Shown in pieces: positions 1 through 4,562 of a stretch of 5,844 bases of DNA. The notes beneath the pieces were generated by a model that saw only the letters and a list, made by a program, of their open reading frames with translations, was not told where the DNA came from and did not search any database. Made by a program: the position numbers and the translations under genes. Source of the DNA: Nitrospira sp. Its GTDB lineage: Bacteria; Nitrospirota; Nitrospiria; Nitrospirales; Nitrospiraceae. Position 1 is the stretch's first letter. The number at the start of each line of letters is the position of its first letter. The stretch covers positions 1-5,844 of the forward strand of contig JAAUPT010000130.1 in the NCBI GenBank assembly GCA_012032965.1. Reading direction: 5' to 3'.

Positions 1-136
1 TCGAGTCTGTCTTGCCCCCCCACGCAGATTGGTACTGGGCCATCCAACCGGGTTTGGAATGGGTTTTCATCAGGGGGCGCTCTTAGAGTGGCTAGGTACA
101 CCGAGTAGGATGTACATAGAGGATCACATGGTAACT
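1..136. other. Left-edge stretch with no recognisable gene
   Basis: This is the sequence beyond the stop codon of the minus-strand pair. I find no coding sequence with a plausible start and codon pattern and no RNA gene. The only structure is a short 5-bp inverted repeat (GTACA at 96-100, TGTAC at 111-115) with a 10-base spacer. It is not followed by a T tract on either strand, so it is not a convincing terminator. A single CTAGG (92-96) has no CCTAG partner. The stretch may belong to the 3' side of a gene outside the window. Confidence 0.4.
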
Positions 137-520
137 TTATTGCGTAGCAGTTGGAGGTGAATCGGAGCCTGAATCTGTGGTGGAAGCCTCAACTCGCTCG
201 ACCACCGGATTTTCAACAAAGGGAGAGTAGGTTCTCAGCCGAACCGTGGTCGCGTAGCCTTCTGCAACGAGGAGGTCGATCTCCTCCACTTTCTGAGTAA
301 ACGTCGCTAGCAGCACCCCTTTGGGTGTGGATAACGTCATGAGCAAGCGATTCAAATCCCGCTCCTTCTTAACGACCGTCCCTCTCACTGACTCAAACTG
401 GCTGGCTGGGATGAATTGTTGGGTATAGGGAGTCAGCAAATCAGGAGCCACGAGATCTATAATCACTGCAGATAGGAATCCCAGTATGCATCCGCCGAAG
501 AAACCTGCCCACGCTTTCAC
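137..520 (-). CDS. Small membrane-anchored protein of unknown function
   Basis: The predicted protein has 127 residues. One hydrophobic helix (about residues 3-24, WAGFFGGCILGFLSAVII) sits at the N-terminus, followed by a soluble region of about 100 residues. No signal-peptidase or lipobox site is obvious, so it is probably an N-terminally anchored protein; the topology is inferred. The soluble part is mixed alpha/beta-like with no motif I recognise, and the last 20 residues are Ser/Thr/Pro-rich and probably disordered. The start is GTG at 520-518. It overlaps the stop codon of the upstream gene as GTGA (517-520), and only a weak GGA lies upstream, so translation is probably coupled to the preceding gene. 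The overlap with another single-TM protein suggests that the two work together at the membrane. Function is unknown. Confidence 0.8.
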   Translation of the reverse strand: MKAWAGFFGGCILGFLSAVIIDLVAPDLLTPYTQQFIPASQFESVRGTVVKKERDLNRLLMTLSTPKGVLLATFTQKVEEIDLLVAEGYATTVRLRTYSPFVENPVVERVEASTTDSGSDSPPTATQ

Positions 521-786
521 TGTTTTGATTCCATGTCAGGCGGTGGTGGAACTTTCTGGTCTTTCTCGTCTTTACCAGGAGACTGCGCACCAGACCCTCT
601 TACCATATGCTCAAGTCGCTGGAGGATGTCGGCCGTCGTGTCTCTGGCTCCTTTGGCTGTGTCTTCGGTCTTGGTGGCGAGGTGGTCCATCTGCTGCCTA
701 AGATCCTTCAACCCTCCTGTGCGCTGAAGCGCGATGTAGGCCATCGCGACTGCTATGAGTGACAGAATAATCGCCAAGACTTCCAT
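517..786 (-). CDS. Small single-TM coiled-coil protein of unknown function
   Basis: The predicted protein has 89 residues and is the first gene of a two-gene minus-strand unit. Residues 2-20 (EVLAIILSLIAVAMAYIAL) form one TM helix. Residues 27-62 are a charged, probably helical or coiled-coil stretch (LRQQMDHLATKTEDTAKGA and onward) with heptad-like spacing. A short Lys/Asp/Pro-rich tail follows. This layout resembles small YtxH-like or phasin-like membrane-tethered helices in a general way, but I cannot name a family. The ATG start is supported by GGAGAA (797-792 on the minus strand) with a 5-base spacer. The stop codon overlaps the GTG start of the next gene by four bases, so the two are almost certainly co-transcribed. 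A 22-bp palindrome lies about 49 bp upstream of the start. Confidence 0.8.
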   Translation of the reverse strand: MEVLAIILSLIAVAMAYIALQRTGGLKDLRQQMDHLATKTEDTAKGARDTTADILQRLEHMVRGSGAQSPGKDEKDQKVPPPPDMESKQ

Positions 787-834
787 GAGAGTTCTCCATT
801 AGACGTTAAAGTGTTCTGTCAAAGCGCTCAAATC

Positions 835-856
835 ATCATGCCCAGTATGGCATGAT
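835..856. promoter_or_regulatory. 22-bp perfect palindrome upstream of the minus-strand gene pair
   Basis: The arms ATCATGCC (835-842) and GGCATGAT (849-856) are perfect inverted complements separated by six bases, CAGTAT. The element lies 49-70 bp upstream of the ATG at 786. About 12 bp upstream of a TTGACA sequence (822-817, minus strand), it sits where an activator or repressor site would be expected. That TTGACA has no good -10 partner at 16-18 bp, so the promoter itself is not defined. The arms could also form an RNA hairpin, but no T tract follows on either strand, which argues against a terminator. It is read as a candidate dimeric operator; the regulator is unknown. Confidence 0.45.
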
Positions 857-961
857 CCAAAGGTCTTACGCTAGACCCGGAGTTCGTCAGTTTCCGACAG
901 GAAATTGCAAGGGGATTTGGGATGGCGTGATTGCAGGTGGCCCGCAGTCCACGGCCCTGAC

Positions 962-987
962 AAAAAATTCCGTGCTCCGTCGGCGGA
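962..987 (-). terminator. Weak candidate terminator after the zinc-ribbon gene
   Basis: Reading the minus strand just past the stop codon at 991, a short GC-rich stem (TCCG at 987-984 pairing with CGGA at 972-969) is followed at once by A and a run of six or more T residues (969-962). The stem has only four pairs and a loop of 11 bases; an alternative TCCG-CCGA-CGGA fold also exists. The position and T run fit an intrinsic terminator, but the stem is weak. Confidence 0.35.
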
Positions 988-990
988 TGA

Positions 991-1254
991 TTACCGTTTC
1001 CTCGGTCGTGGGCGAGATGGTGATCGGGACTCTGTTGAACGGGAGCAGGCATGATGCACCCGCTGGCGGTTGGACAGGATTGTCTCATCGAGCCACTCGC
1101 CACAATTCACGCAGTGCCACGATGGAGATTGCGCCGCCTCAGCTATTTCCAACAACAACGAGTCCGTGTAGCATGGAACCATCAATCCTTGACAGCGTCT
1201 ACAGATTCTCCCTTGTATTGCGTTCGTTTCCATCGTGCCATTGTGATTATTCAT
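991..1254 (-). CDS. Small zinc-ribbon-like protein (CxxC...CxxC)
   Basis: The predicted protein has 87 residues. It has two CxxC knuckles, C18-x2-C21 (ICRRCQGLMV) and C48-x2-C51 (WHCVNCGEWLDE), 26 residues apart, which would hold one zinc ion in a zinc-ribbon fold. The core from residue 16 to about 64 resembles small conserved proteins of unknown function that I recall as frequent in Nitrospira genomes; this is memory, not a search. The last 20-25 residues are Arg/Ser/Pro-rich and look unlike that core, so the gene may have a drifted or extended tail. ATG at 1254 is preferred because GAGG lies 5 bases upstream. A second Met at residue 8 has no ribosome site. It may bind nucleic acid or protein, but no role can be stated. 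It diverges from the exported-protein gene at 1837. Confidence 0.75.
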   Translation of the reverse strand: MNNHNGTMETNAIQGRICRRCQGLMVPCYTDSLLLEIAEAAQSPSWHCVNCGEWLDETILSNRQRVHHACSRSTESRSPSRPRPRKR

Positions 1255-1390
1255 GACGGCCTCGTCTCGTCCTCGATCGCAGATCGCAAAGTTCTATCTT
1301 AGGACAAAACAAGACAAACCTGCCCTCAGGAATGACGTTCCAGAGAATCTTCGGCTGTTGGTGCGATTGACACACAACCATCTGCATAGG

Positions 1391-1410
1391 TTCGCACGAT
1401 AAAGTGCGGA
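1391..1410. repeat. Short hairpin with arms CGCAC/GTGCG
   Basis: CGCAC (1393-1397) and GTGCG (1404-1408) are perfect inverted complements around a six-base spacer, GATAAA. The stem can extend by one G-U and one A-U pair to 1391-1410 in RNA. It lies 137 bp upstream of the minus-strand gene that starts at 1254. No T tract follows. Arms of five bases are short enough to occur by chance. Confidence 0.25.
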
Positions 1411-1654
1411 TGGGCGCTGCGCTACTAGGAAAGAACCCTGTACGACAAGTGGATTATCCCAGAAGGAACGGTTGCTTCTTCTTAGGGGGAGCGACTGCGT
1501 AGCAGGAGGCCTACGGGAGAAAGAGGCGGCCCAACCAAGCCTTTTACGCTTTTGAACGCAGATCATTTTCGGATTTCGCCGCGACCATGGATGCACGGCA
1601 CAGTTTTGCAGTGGCGGCAAGCGATGTCCGGTGTCCTGGTGTCATGGGGGATAA

Positions 1655-1674
1655 AACTAGGCATTCCCCTAGTT
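1655..1674. promoter_or_regulatory. AACTAGG-N6-CCTAGTT palindrome, copy 1
   Basis: Perfect 7-bp arms AACTAGG (1655-1661) and CCTAGTT (1668-1674) flank the six bases CATTCC. The same AACTAGG-N6-CCTAG arrangement recurs at 3506-3523 with a different spacer. CTAG is usually a rare tetranucleotide in bacterial DNA, and both copies lie in divergent intergenic regions. It is read as a candidate operator for a dimeric regulator. Here it would act on the plus-strand gene starting at 1837 (about 163 bp away) or, less likely, on the minus-strand gene starting at 1254. Confidence 0.5.
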
Positions 1675-1836
1675 CGTTAGGCATCAAAAACTACGGTAAA
1701 GTTGTCTGTCACTACACAAAGTCGCTCTCAATATCCGGTGCGGTCAGCTTCAGCTGAAGAAAGCCTTACAAGAATGTGTTGCGCGTGAACAAAGATGTCC
1801 CTCAATCCTCACCACACGAAACGAGGGGGTCGCGCC

Positions 1837-2202
1837 ATGAACAAATCGTTGAATGCCTGTTTGGTCGTTGCCACCATTCTGTTCGGGGCTTCGTTCGCAT
1901 TGGGCAACCCATCGATGCTGCCTACCCATCCCGGCTATCCGATGGGCAAGGCCGTCGACCCTGTGCACGGTCAGTCGCTCGCGAACGATCCCGGGCAGAG
2001 GAACGCAGTCGGGGACCATGCCTTACAAGAGGCGGCAGTCACGGACGTCGATCATGTCACACAAAGTCTGTCGATCAATCGGCAGGACGAGCGTATCTTA
2101 GAAAAACCGGGGGCAGGCCTGTTGCCCAAGGTCGAAGGTCCGGTCATCAAGATCGAGCCACCGGTAAAAGAGGGGACAAAAGTGAATAAAGAACCAAAGT
2201 AA
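1837..2202 (+). CDS. Small exported protein of unknown function
   Basis: The predicted protein has 121 residues. Residues 1-23 form a classical Sec signal peptide: Lys near the start, a hydrophobic core (LVVATILFGASF) and an ALG cleavage context, giving a mature protein that begins NPSML. The mature part has no TM segment and should be periplasmic or secreted. It is polar, with an N-terminal Pro/Gly-rich stretch (LPTHPGYPMGKAVDP) and a C-terminal charged tail (KIEPPVKEGTKV). I recall similar small exported proteins with this tail in Nitrospira-like genomes but know no function. ATG at 1837 is chosen over the in-frame ATG at 1795 because GAGGGGG (1823-1829) lies just before it and the signal peptide begins there; the earlier start would add 14 polar residues ahead of it. 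The lipoprotein gene follows 78 bases downstream and may be co-transcribed. Confidence 0.8.
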   Translation: MNKSLNACLVVATILFGASFALGNPSMLPTHPGYPMGKAVDPVHGQSLANDPGQRNAVGDHALQEAAVTDVDHVTQSLSINRQDERILEKPGAGLLPKVEGPVIKIEPPVKEGTKVNKEPK

Positions 2203-2280
2203 CCACTGCCGGTCAGCATAAGCCAGAATACAGAGCGCAGTGGGGAGTGCCTGTTCAGTCAAACATTATGGAGGAGAACG

Positions 2281-2760
2281 ATGAGGGATAAGAATTGTAA
2301 TTGTAAAGGAGTAGCAACCATTGGCGTCGCCTGTGTAGGCTTCGTCGCGATGATGGGTTTGGCCGGTTGTGAACAACGGCAGCCTCCGATGGAGTCAAAG
2401 CAAGAGATGTCTGCGCCTAAGGGTGAGGCTGCCCCCACTGGGGAGGCCAAGATGGAGATGTCCGCGCCAGAAACCGTGGCTGCCTTGATGGCGCCGGAGG
2501 GCTCGGCCGGGCGAGCTGACAATGCGGAAGGTGTGACTCACGCCCAGGCAGGGCACTGGGGCGTCGCGGAAGGCCACTTCCGTAAAGCCCTTGAAGCCGA
2601 CCCCAAGCTCGCGGAAGCGCAGTTTAACCTCGGCTTGGCCTTGAGCAAACAGGATAAACATGACGAGGCGACCACCGCGTTCAAGAAGGCCGCTGAAATG
2701 GCGCCGGACAATACAATGATTACAGAATCTCCGATACTGAAAGAGCACACAAGTTCCTGA
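2281..2760 (+). CDS. TPR-containing lipoprotein
   Basis: The predicted protein has 159 residues. Residues 1-30 are a lipoprotein signal: charged start, hydrophobic core, then lipobox L27-A28-G29-C30, so C30 would carry the lipid anchor. Residues 31-80 are a low-complexity Met/Ala/Glu/Pro linker containing a partial 17-residue repeat (EMSAP at about 42 and 59). Residues 83-150 hold two tetratricopeptide repeats: AHWGVAEGHF-like helix pairs ending KALEADPK, then AEAQFNLGLALSKQDKHDEA ending in AAEMAPDN. TPRs are protein-interaction scaffolds, so an envelope-complex role is inferred; the partner is unknown. The ATG has a very strong ribosome site, GGAGGA at 2270-2275. The protein ends a few residues after the second repeat, so it is short for the TPR class but not obviously truncated. 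Two extra Cys (C6 and C8) precede the hydrophobic core. Confidence 0.85.
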   Translation: MRDKNCNCKGVATIGVACVGFVAMMGLAGCEQRQPPMESKQEMSAPKGEAAPTGEAKMEMSAPETVAALMAPEGSAGRADNAEGVTHAQAGHWGVAEGHFRKALEADPKLAEAQFNLGLALSKQDKHDEATTAFKKAAEMAPDNTMITESPILKEHTSS

Positions 2761-2856
2761 AGAAAACCAGGCCGTCAAGAGGTGCGATAAGCCAGCCACG
2801 AAGAGAGTTGGAGAGAGAAGGTACTTGGCCAGTCTAGATGGGTGTTTCCATACAAA

Positions 2857-2889
2857 CAGCTACCTGCGCACGGTGTCACGCAGGAGCTG
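2857..2889 (-). terminator. Strong hairpin between convergent genes, probable terminator of the minus-strand gene
   Basis: CAGCT-A-CCTGCG (2857-2868) pairs with CGCAGG-AGCTG (2879-2889), giving 11 base pairs with one bulged A at 2862 and a 10-base loop. It lies between the convergent genes ending at 2760 (plus) and 2926 (minus). On the minus strand the stem is followed by TTTGTAT, a modest U-rich tail that fits intrinsic termination of the gene at 2926-3402. On the plus strand it is followed by a G-rich run, so termination in that direction is less likely. A smaller hairpin, GCGCTC-TCG-GAGCGC (2908-2922), lies just after the minus-strand stop but lacks a T tract. Confidence 0.5.
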
Positions 2890-2925
2890 GGTCGGGGGAA
2901 GGATCTGGCGCTCTCGGAGCGCGCG

Positions 2926-3402
2926 TTAATGAGCCGCTGTCGTTGCCGCAGCGTGTGAAGGAAGTCGGCGCCTCCCGCAGGCGATCACCCGGGCACAGGC
3001 CGGACAGATAGTGTCATGTCGGTCGAGTTCGTTCCAGGTGACCCCATACTTCTTGAGGTAATGGCGGGCTTCAACCCATTGCACCAGTCCGTGGTCCGGT
3101 TGGACCTCGTCGCGGAGATAGCCGCATCCTCCGCAAAAGCGAACTTGGGGTCGGCGCTGTCCTCCCGCTGCGATTCTCGGGGCCGCTGCTGGTACTGACA
3201 GTTGATAACCAGAACCGGCAAGAAGGCGTAGCACAACTCGACCATCTCGTGACATGTCATCCACCGCGGAGAACAATTCGCTCCAGTTGAGATGGGGGAG
3301 TGCCGCTGTCACCTCATCCATGGTGCAAGGGCCGCTTTGCAGCAAGATCTCGATCACCGCGTCTTCGATAAGCGTTTGGGCAGTAGGCCAGGTCGTAGGC
3401 AT
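2926..3402 (-). CDS. Winged-helix-like protein with a C-terminal CxxC...CxxC zinc site
   Basis: The predicted protein has 158 residues. Residues 8-70 look like a small helix-turn-helix or winged-helix domain: a first helix (TLIEDAVIEILLQSG), a second (TMDEVTAALPHL), a recognition-like helix (WSELFSAVDDMSRDG) and a beta wing (RVVLRLLAGSGYQLSV). Residues 71-86 are a linker. Residues 88-142 hold two Cys pairs, C90-x2-C93 (FCGGCGYLRDE) and C133-x2-C136 (CPACARV), likely one zinc site. I recall proteins of this layout in Nitrospira genomes without a known function. DNA binding is an inference from the fold. ATG at 3402 has a perfect AGGAGG (3415-3410) with a 7-base spacer. It diverges from the PAS sensor gene and shares with it the region holding palindrome copy 2, so autoregulation or control of the sensor is possible. 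Confidence 0.8.
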   Translation of the reverse strand: MPTTWPTAQTLIEDAVIEILLQSGPCTMDEVTAALPHLNWSELFSAVDDMSRDGRVVLRLLAGSGYQLSVPAAAPRIAAGGQRRPQVRFCGGCGYLRDEVQPDHGLVQWVEARHYLKKYGVTWNELDRHDTICPACARVIACGRRRLPSHAAATTAAH

Positions 3403-3505
3403 AAACGCACCTCCTAACCAATCTGAATGCTAACTAAGCCTGCATGATACCGAATGACCTACCTTCAGTAGGATCTCTCGTATACACCAACTCAAGATGT
3501 AGGGT

Positions 3506-3525
3506 AACTAGGGTTTGACCTAGCA
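3506..3525. promoter_or_regulatory. AACTAGG-N6-CCTAG palindrome, copy 2
   Basis: CTAGG (3508-3512) and CCTAG (3519-3523) are perfect inverted complements around six bases, GTTTGA. The left flank AA (3506-3507) matches copy 1 at 1655-1674; the right flank is CA instead of TT. It lies about 104 bp upstream of the minus-strand start at 3402 and about 188 bp upstream of the GTG at 3711. A TTGACC overlaps its spacer and right arm (3515-3520) but has no clear -10 at 16-18 bp. It is a candidate operator serving one or both divergent genes. A weaker inverted repeat, CCTAC-N5-GTAGG, lies nearby at 3458-3472. Confidence 0.5.
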
Positions 3526-3635
3526 GGACGACGAAATCGCACCAGCAGGCAGAGCGCGAGTCACCTCTCCTCTCGCATCAATACGGGGCCATCATCACAT
3601 CAGTACGCCGGGTATGGTTTAGGTGTAGAATACCT

Positions 3636-3661
3636 CCCGTCCTGTCAGCCCGTCCTGTCAG
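3636..3661 (+). repeat. Perfect 13-bp tandem duplication
   Basis: CCCGTCCTGTCAG occurs twice back to back (3636-3648 and 3649-3661) with no mismatch. It lies just before an ATG at 3663 and upstream of the preferred GTG start at 3711, so it would fall in the 5' leader of the sensor gene. The perfect identity suggests a recent slippage duplication. A TAGAAT that could be a -10 box lies at 3626-3631, but no matching -35 is seen. Confidence 0.85.
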
Positions 3662-3696
3662 AATGACCAGGACTCTCCTCTTTGCAGCGCTTCGGC

Positions 3697-3702
3697 AAGG
3701 AG
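3697..3702 (+). promoter_or_regulatory. Ribosome binding site that decides the sensor start
   Basis: AAGGAG at 3697-3702 lies 8 bases before GTG at 3711. By contrast, the in-frame ATG at 3663 is preceded by the 13-bp duplication and has no purine-rich site. This favours GTG 3711 as the true start, which shortens the sensor by 16 residues and places its first TM helix near the N-terminus. Confidence 0.65.
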
Positions 3703-3710
3703 TGTTGGAC

Positions 3711-4562
3711 GTGACCCCACCAGAGACTCAAGCAAATCCGATAGGCTGGATCGTTGCAGCAGCAGCAGCAGCAGCAGTTTTTGTGCTCGATCTAGTGACG
3801 CCGTTGGGTACCGCCATACCGATGCTCTACGGGGTTCCGCTGTTGATAACCTGGTTTGTGCCGGGGCTTCGGAGCACCTTCCTTATGATTGGTATTGCGA
3901 TGGCGCTTATCTTGGGAGGGACCGCGCTGTCTCCCGGCGAGCGTACTGCCGATGTCCTCGTCAATCGGACCATGGCCTCGGTGCTGCTCCTTGTCGTCGG
4001 TTGGCTCGTGATCAATCGGAAGCGCGTGACGGAGCAACGAGACGCCGATCAAGCGGCGTTGCGTGAGAGCGAGGAGCGGTTCAGCAAAGCCTTCGATGAA
4101 GCGGCCATCGGCATGGCGCTCGTCGCGCCCAACGGACGTTGGCTCAAAGTGAACCATGCCCTGTGCGACCTTGTGGGCTATGCAGCGGAGGAATTAGAAG
4201 CCACCACGTTTCAGGCCATCACTCATCCGAACGATTTGGAATCAAACCTGGCTTCTTATGAGCTGATGCTCGCAGGGAAACTTCGCACTTACCAGCTGGA
4301 GAAGCGCTATGTTCATAAGCAGGGCCACATTGTCTGGGTCGTGGTTAGTGTGTCCTTAGTGCGAAATTCTGATGGGACTCCCCGGAATTTTATCACCCAA
4401 ATCCAGGACATCACCGAGCGCAAGGTGACGGAAGCGGCCTTGCAGGAAAAAGAGGAGAAGTTCCGCATGCTGGCCGAAGCGATGCCACACTTCGTGTGGC
4501 AGACCGACAATCAAGGCGAGGCTGAGTTCGAAATCAACGATGGTACGACTATACGGGACTGA
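3711..4562 (+). CDS. Multi-PAS membrane sensor, N-terminal part (frameshifted)
   Basis: This is the upstream half of a large sensor gene. Numbering from GTG 3711, about residues 11-103 hold four hydrophobic segments: GWIVAAAAAAAVFVLDLV, IPMLYGVPLLITWFVPG, STFLMIGIAMALILGGTAL and MASVLLLVVGWLVI. They form a membrane anchor that may also sense an input. A short charged helix follows, then PAS1 (4068-4424, from SEERFSKAF to a DITERK end motif) and the beginning of PAS2 (from 4449, FRMLAEAMPHFVWQTDNQG). The frame stops at TGA 4560-4562 inside PAS2, while the rest of PAS2 continues in another frame from 4532, so this is not a natural end. PAS domains bind ligands or cofactors or pass signals between domains; this protein would sense at the inner membrane. 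An ATG at 3663 would add 16 residues but has no ribosome site. Confidence 0.8.
   Translation: MTPPETQANPIGWIVAAAAAAAVFVLDLVTPLGTAIPMLYGVPLLITWFVPGLRSTFLMIGIAMALILGGTALSPGERTADVLVNRTMASVLLLVVGWLVINRKRVTEQRDADQAALRESEERFSKAFDEAAIGMALVAPNGRWLKVNHALCDLVGYAAEELEATTFQAITHPNDLESNLASYELMLAGKLRTYQLEKRYVHKQGHIVWVVVSVSLVRNSDGTPRNFITQIQDITERKVTEAALQEKEEKFRMLAEAMPHFVWQTDNQGEAEFEINDGTTIRD
3756..3776 (+). repeat. (GCA)7 microsatellite coding poly-Ala in the first TM helix
   Basis: Seven uninterrupted GCA codons (3756-3776) encode seven Ala inside the first hydrophobic segment of the PAS sensor. The use of one codon throughout, rather than mixed Ala codons, marks it as a slippage-prone trinucleotide repeat. 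Changes in copy number would keep the reading frame but alter the length of the TM helix. Confidence 0.85.
4526..4562 (+). other. Site of a one-base frameshift in PAS2
   Basis: Frame 1 is open up to TGA 4560-4562. The frame that continues the PAS sequence is open only from 4526, because TGA at 4523-4525 precedes it. Frame 1 reads GEAEF to 4529, and the second frame reads NQRWYDYTGLT from 4532, a typical PAS run, so the change lies at about 4530-4532. Adding one A to the AAA run (4531-4533) would give an unbroken EAEF-E-NQRW. Independent support comes from two homologous 36-bp segments (4059-4094 and 4820-4855, 31/36 identical by eye), which are 761 bases apart, one short of a multiple of three. 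Confidence 0.85.

Larger units (their letters stand above)
1255..1836. other. 582-base divergent intergenic region
   Basis: This region lies between the divergent starts at 1254 (minus) and 1837 (plus). I see no convincing gene. A 108-codon minus-strand frame at 1294-1620 has composition like a chance frame (many Arg, Ser, Pro and Trp, no domain) and no good ribosome site. The region holds a hairpin at 1391-1410, a TTGACA at 1367-1372 without a -10 partner, an incomplete CTAGG-N6-CCCTG element at 1425-1440, and the perfect palindrome at 1655-1674. The length and the number of inverted repeats suggest a regulatory region, or the remains of a lost gene. Confidence 0.5.

Noticed and set aside
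828..1256. Open frames on both strands (minus 828-1103, plus 852-1256) around the zinc-ribbon gene
   Set aside because: They overlap the CxxC protein, which has recognisable paired Cys knuckles and a ribosome site; the competing frames have neither.
1506..1520. CCTACGGGAG, identical to a conserved 16S rRNA stretch
   Set aside because: The match is only about ten bases and the flanks do not resemble rRNA, so it is a chance match.
1596..1610. Sigma-54-like promoter (CGGCACAGTTTTGCA)
   Set aside because: The -24 and -12 elements are one base too close, and this spacing is normally strict. No enhancer-binding regulator gene is seen here.
1294..1620. A 108-codon minus-strand open frame in the long intergenic region
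   Set aside because: No domain, no good ribosome site, composition rich in Arg, Ser and Trp as in a chance frame, and it spans a hairpin and a degenerate palindrome. I treat it as non-coding.
1748..1759. 12-bp palindrome CTTCAGCTGAAG
   Set aside because: A perfect 12-bp palindrome without a spacer is expected about once in a window of this length, and it has no repeat elsewhere.
1795..1836. Upstream ATG start for the exported protein
   Set aside because: It adds 14 polar residues before a textbook signal peptide, while the ATG at 1837 has GAGGGGG just ahead.
2203..2243. Inverted repeat CCACTGC / GCAGTGG after the exported-protein gene
   Set aside because: The 7-bp arms are separated by 27 bases with no T tract, so it is not convincing as a terminator.
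3663..3710. ATG at 3663 as the start of the PAS sensor
   Set aside because: It has no ribosome site and sits beside a tandem duplication; GTG 3711 has AAGGAG at an 8-base spacing.
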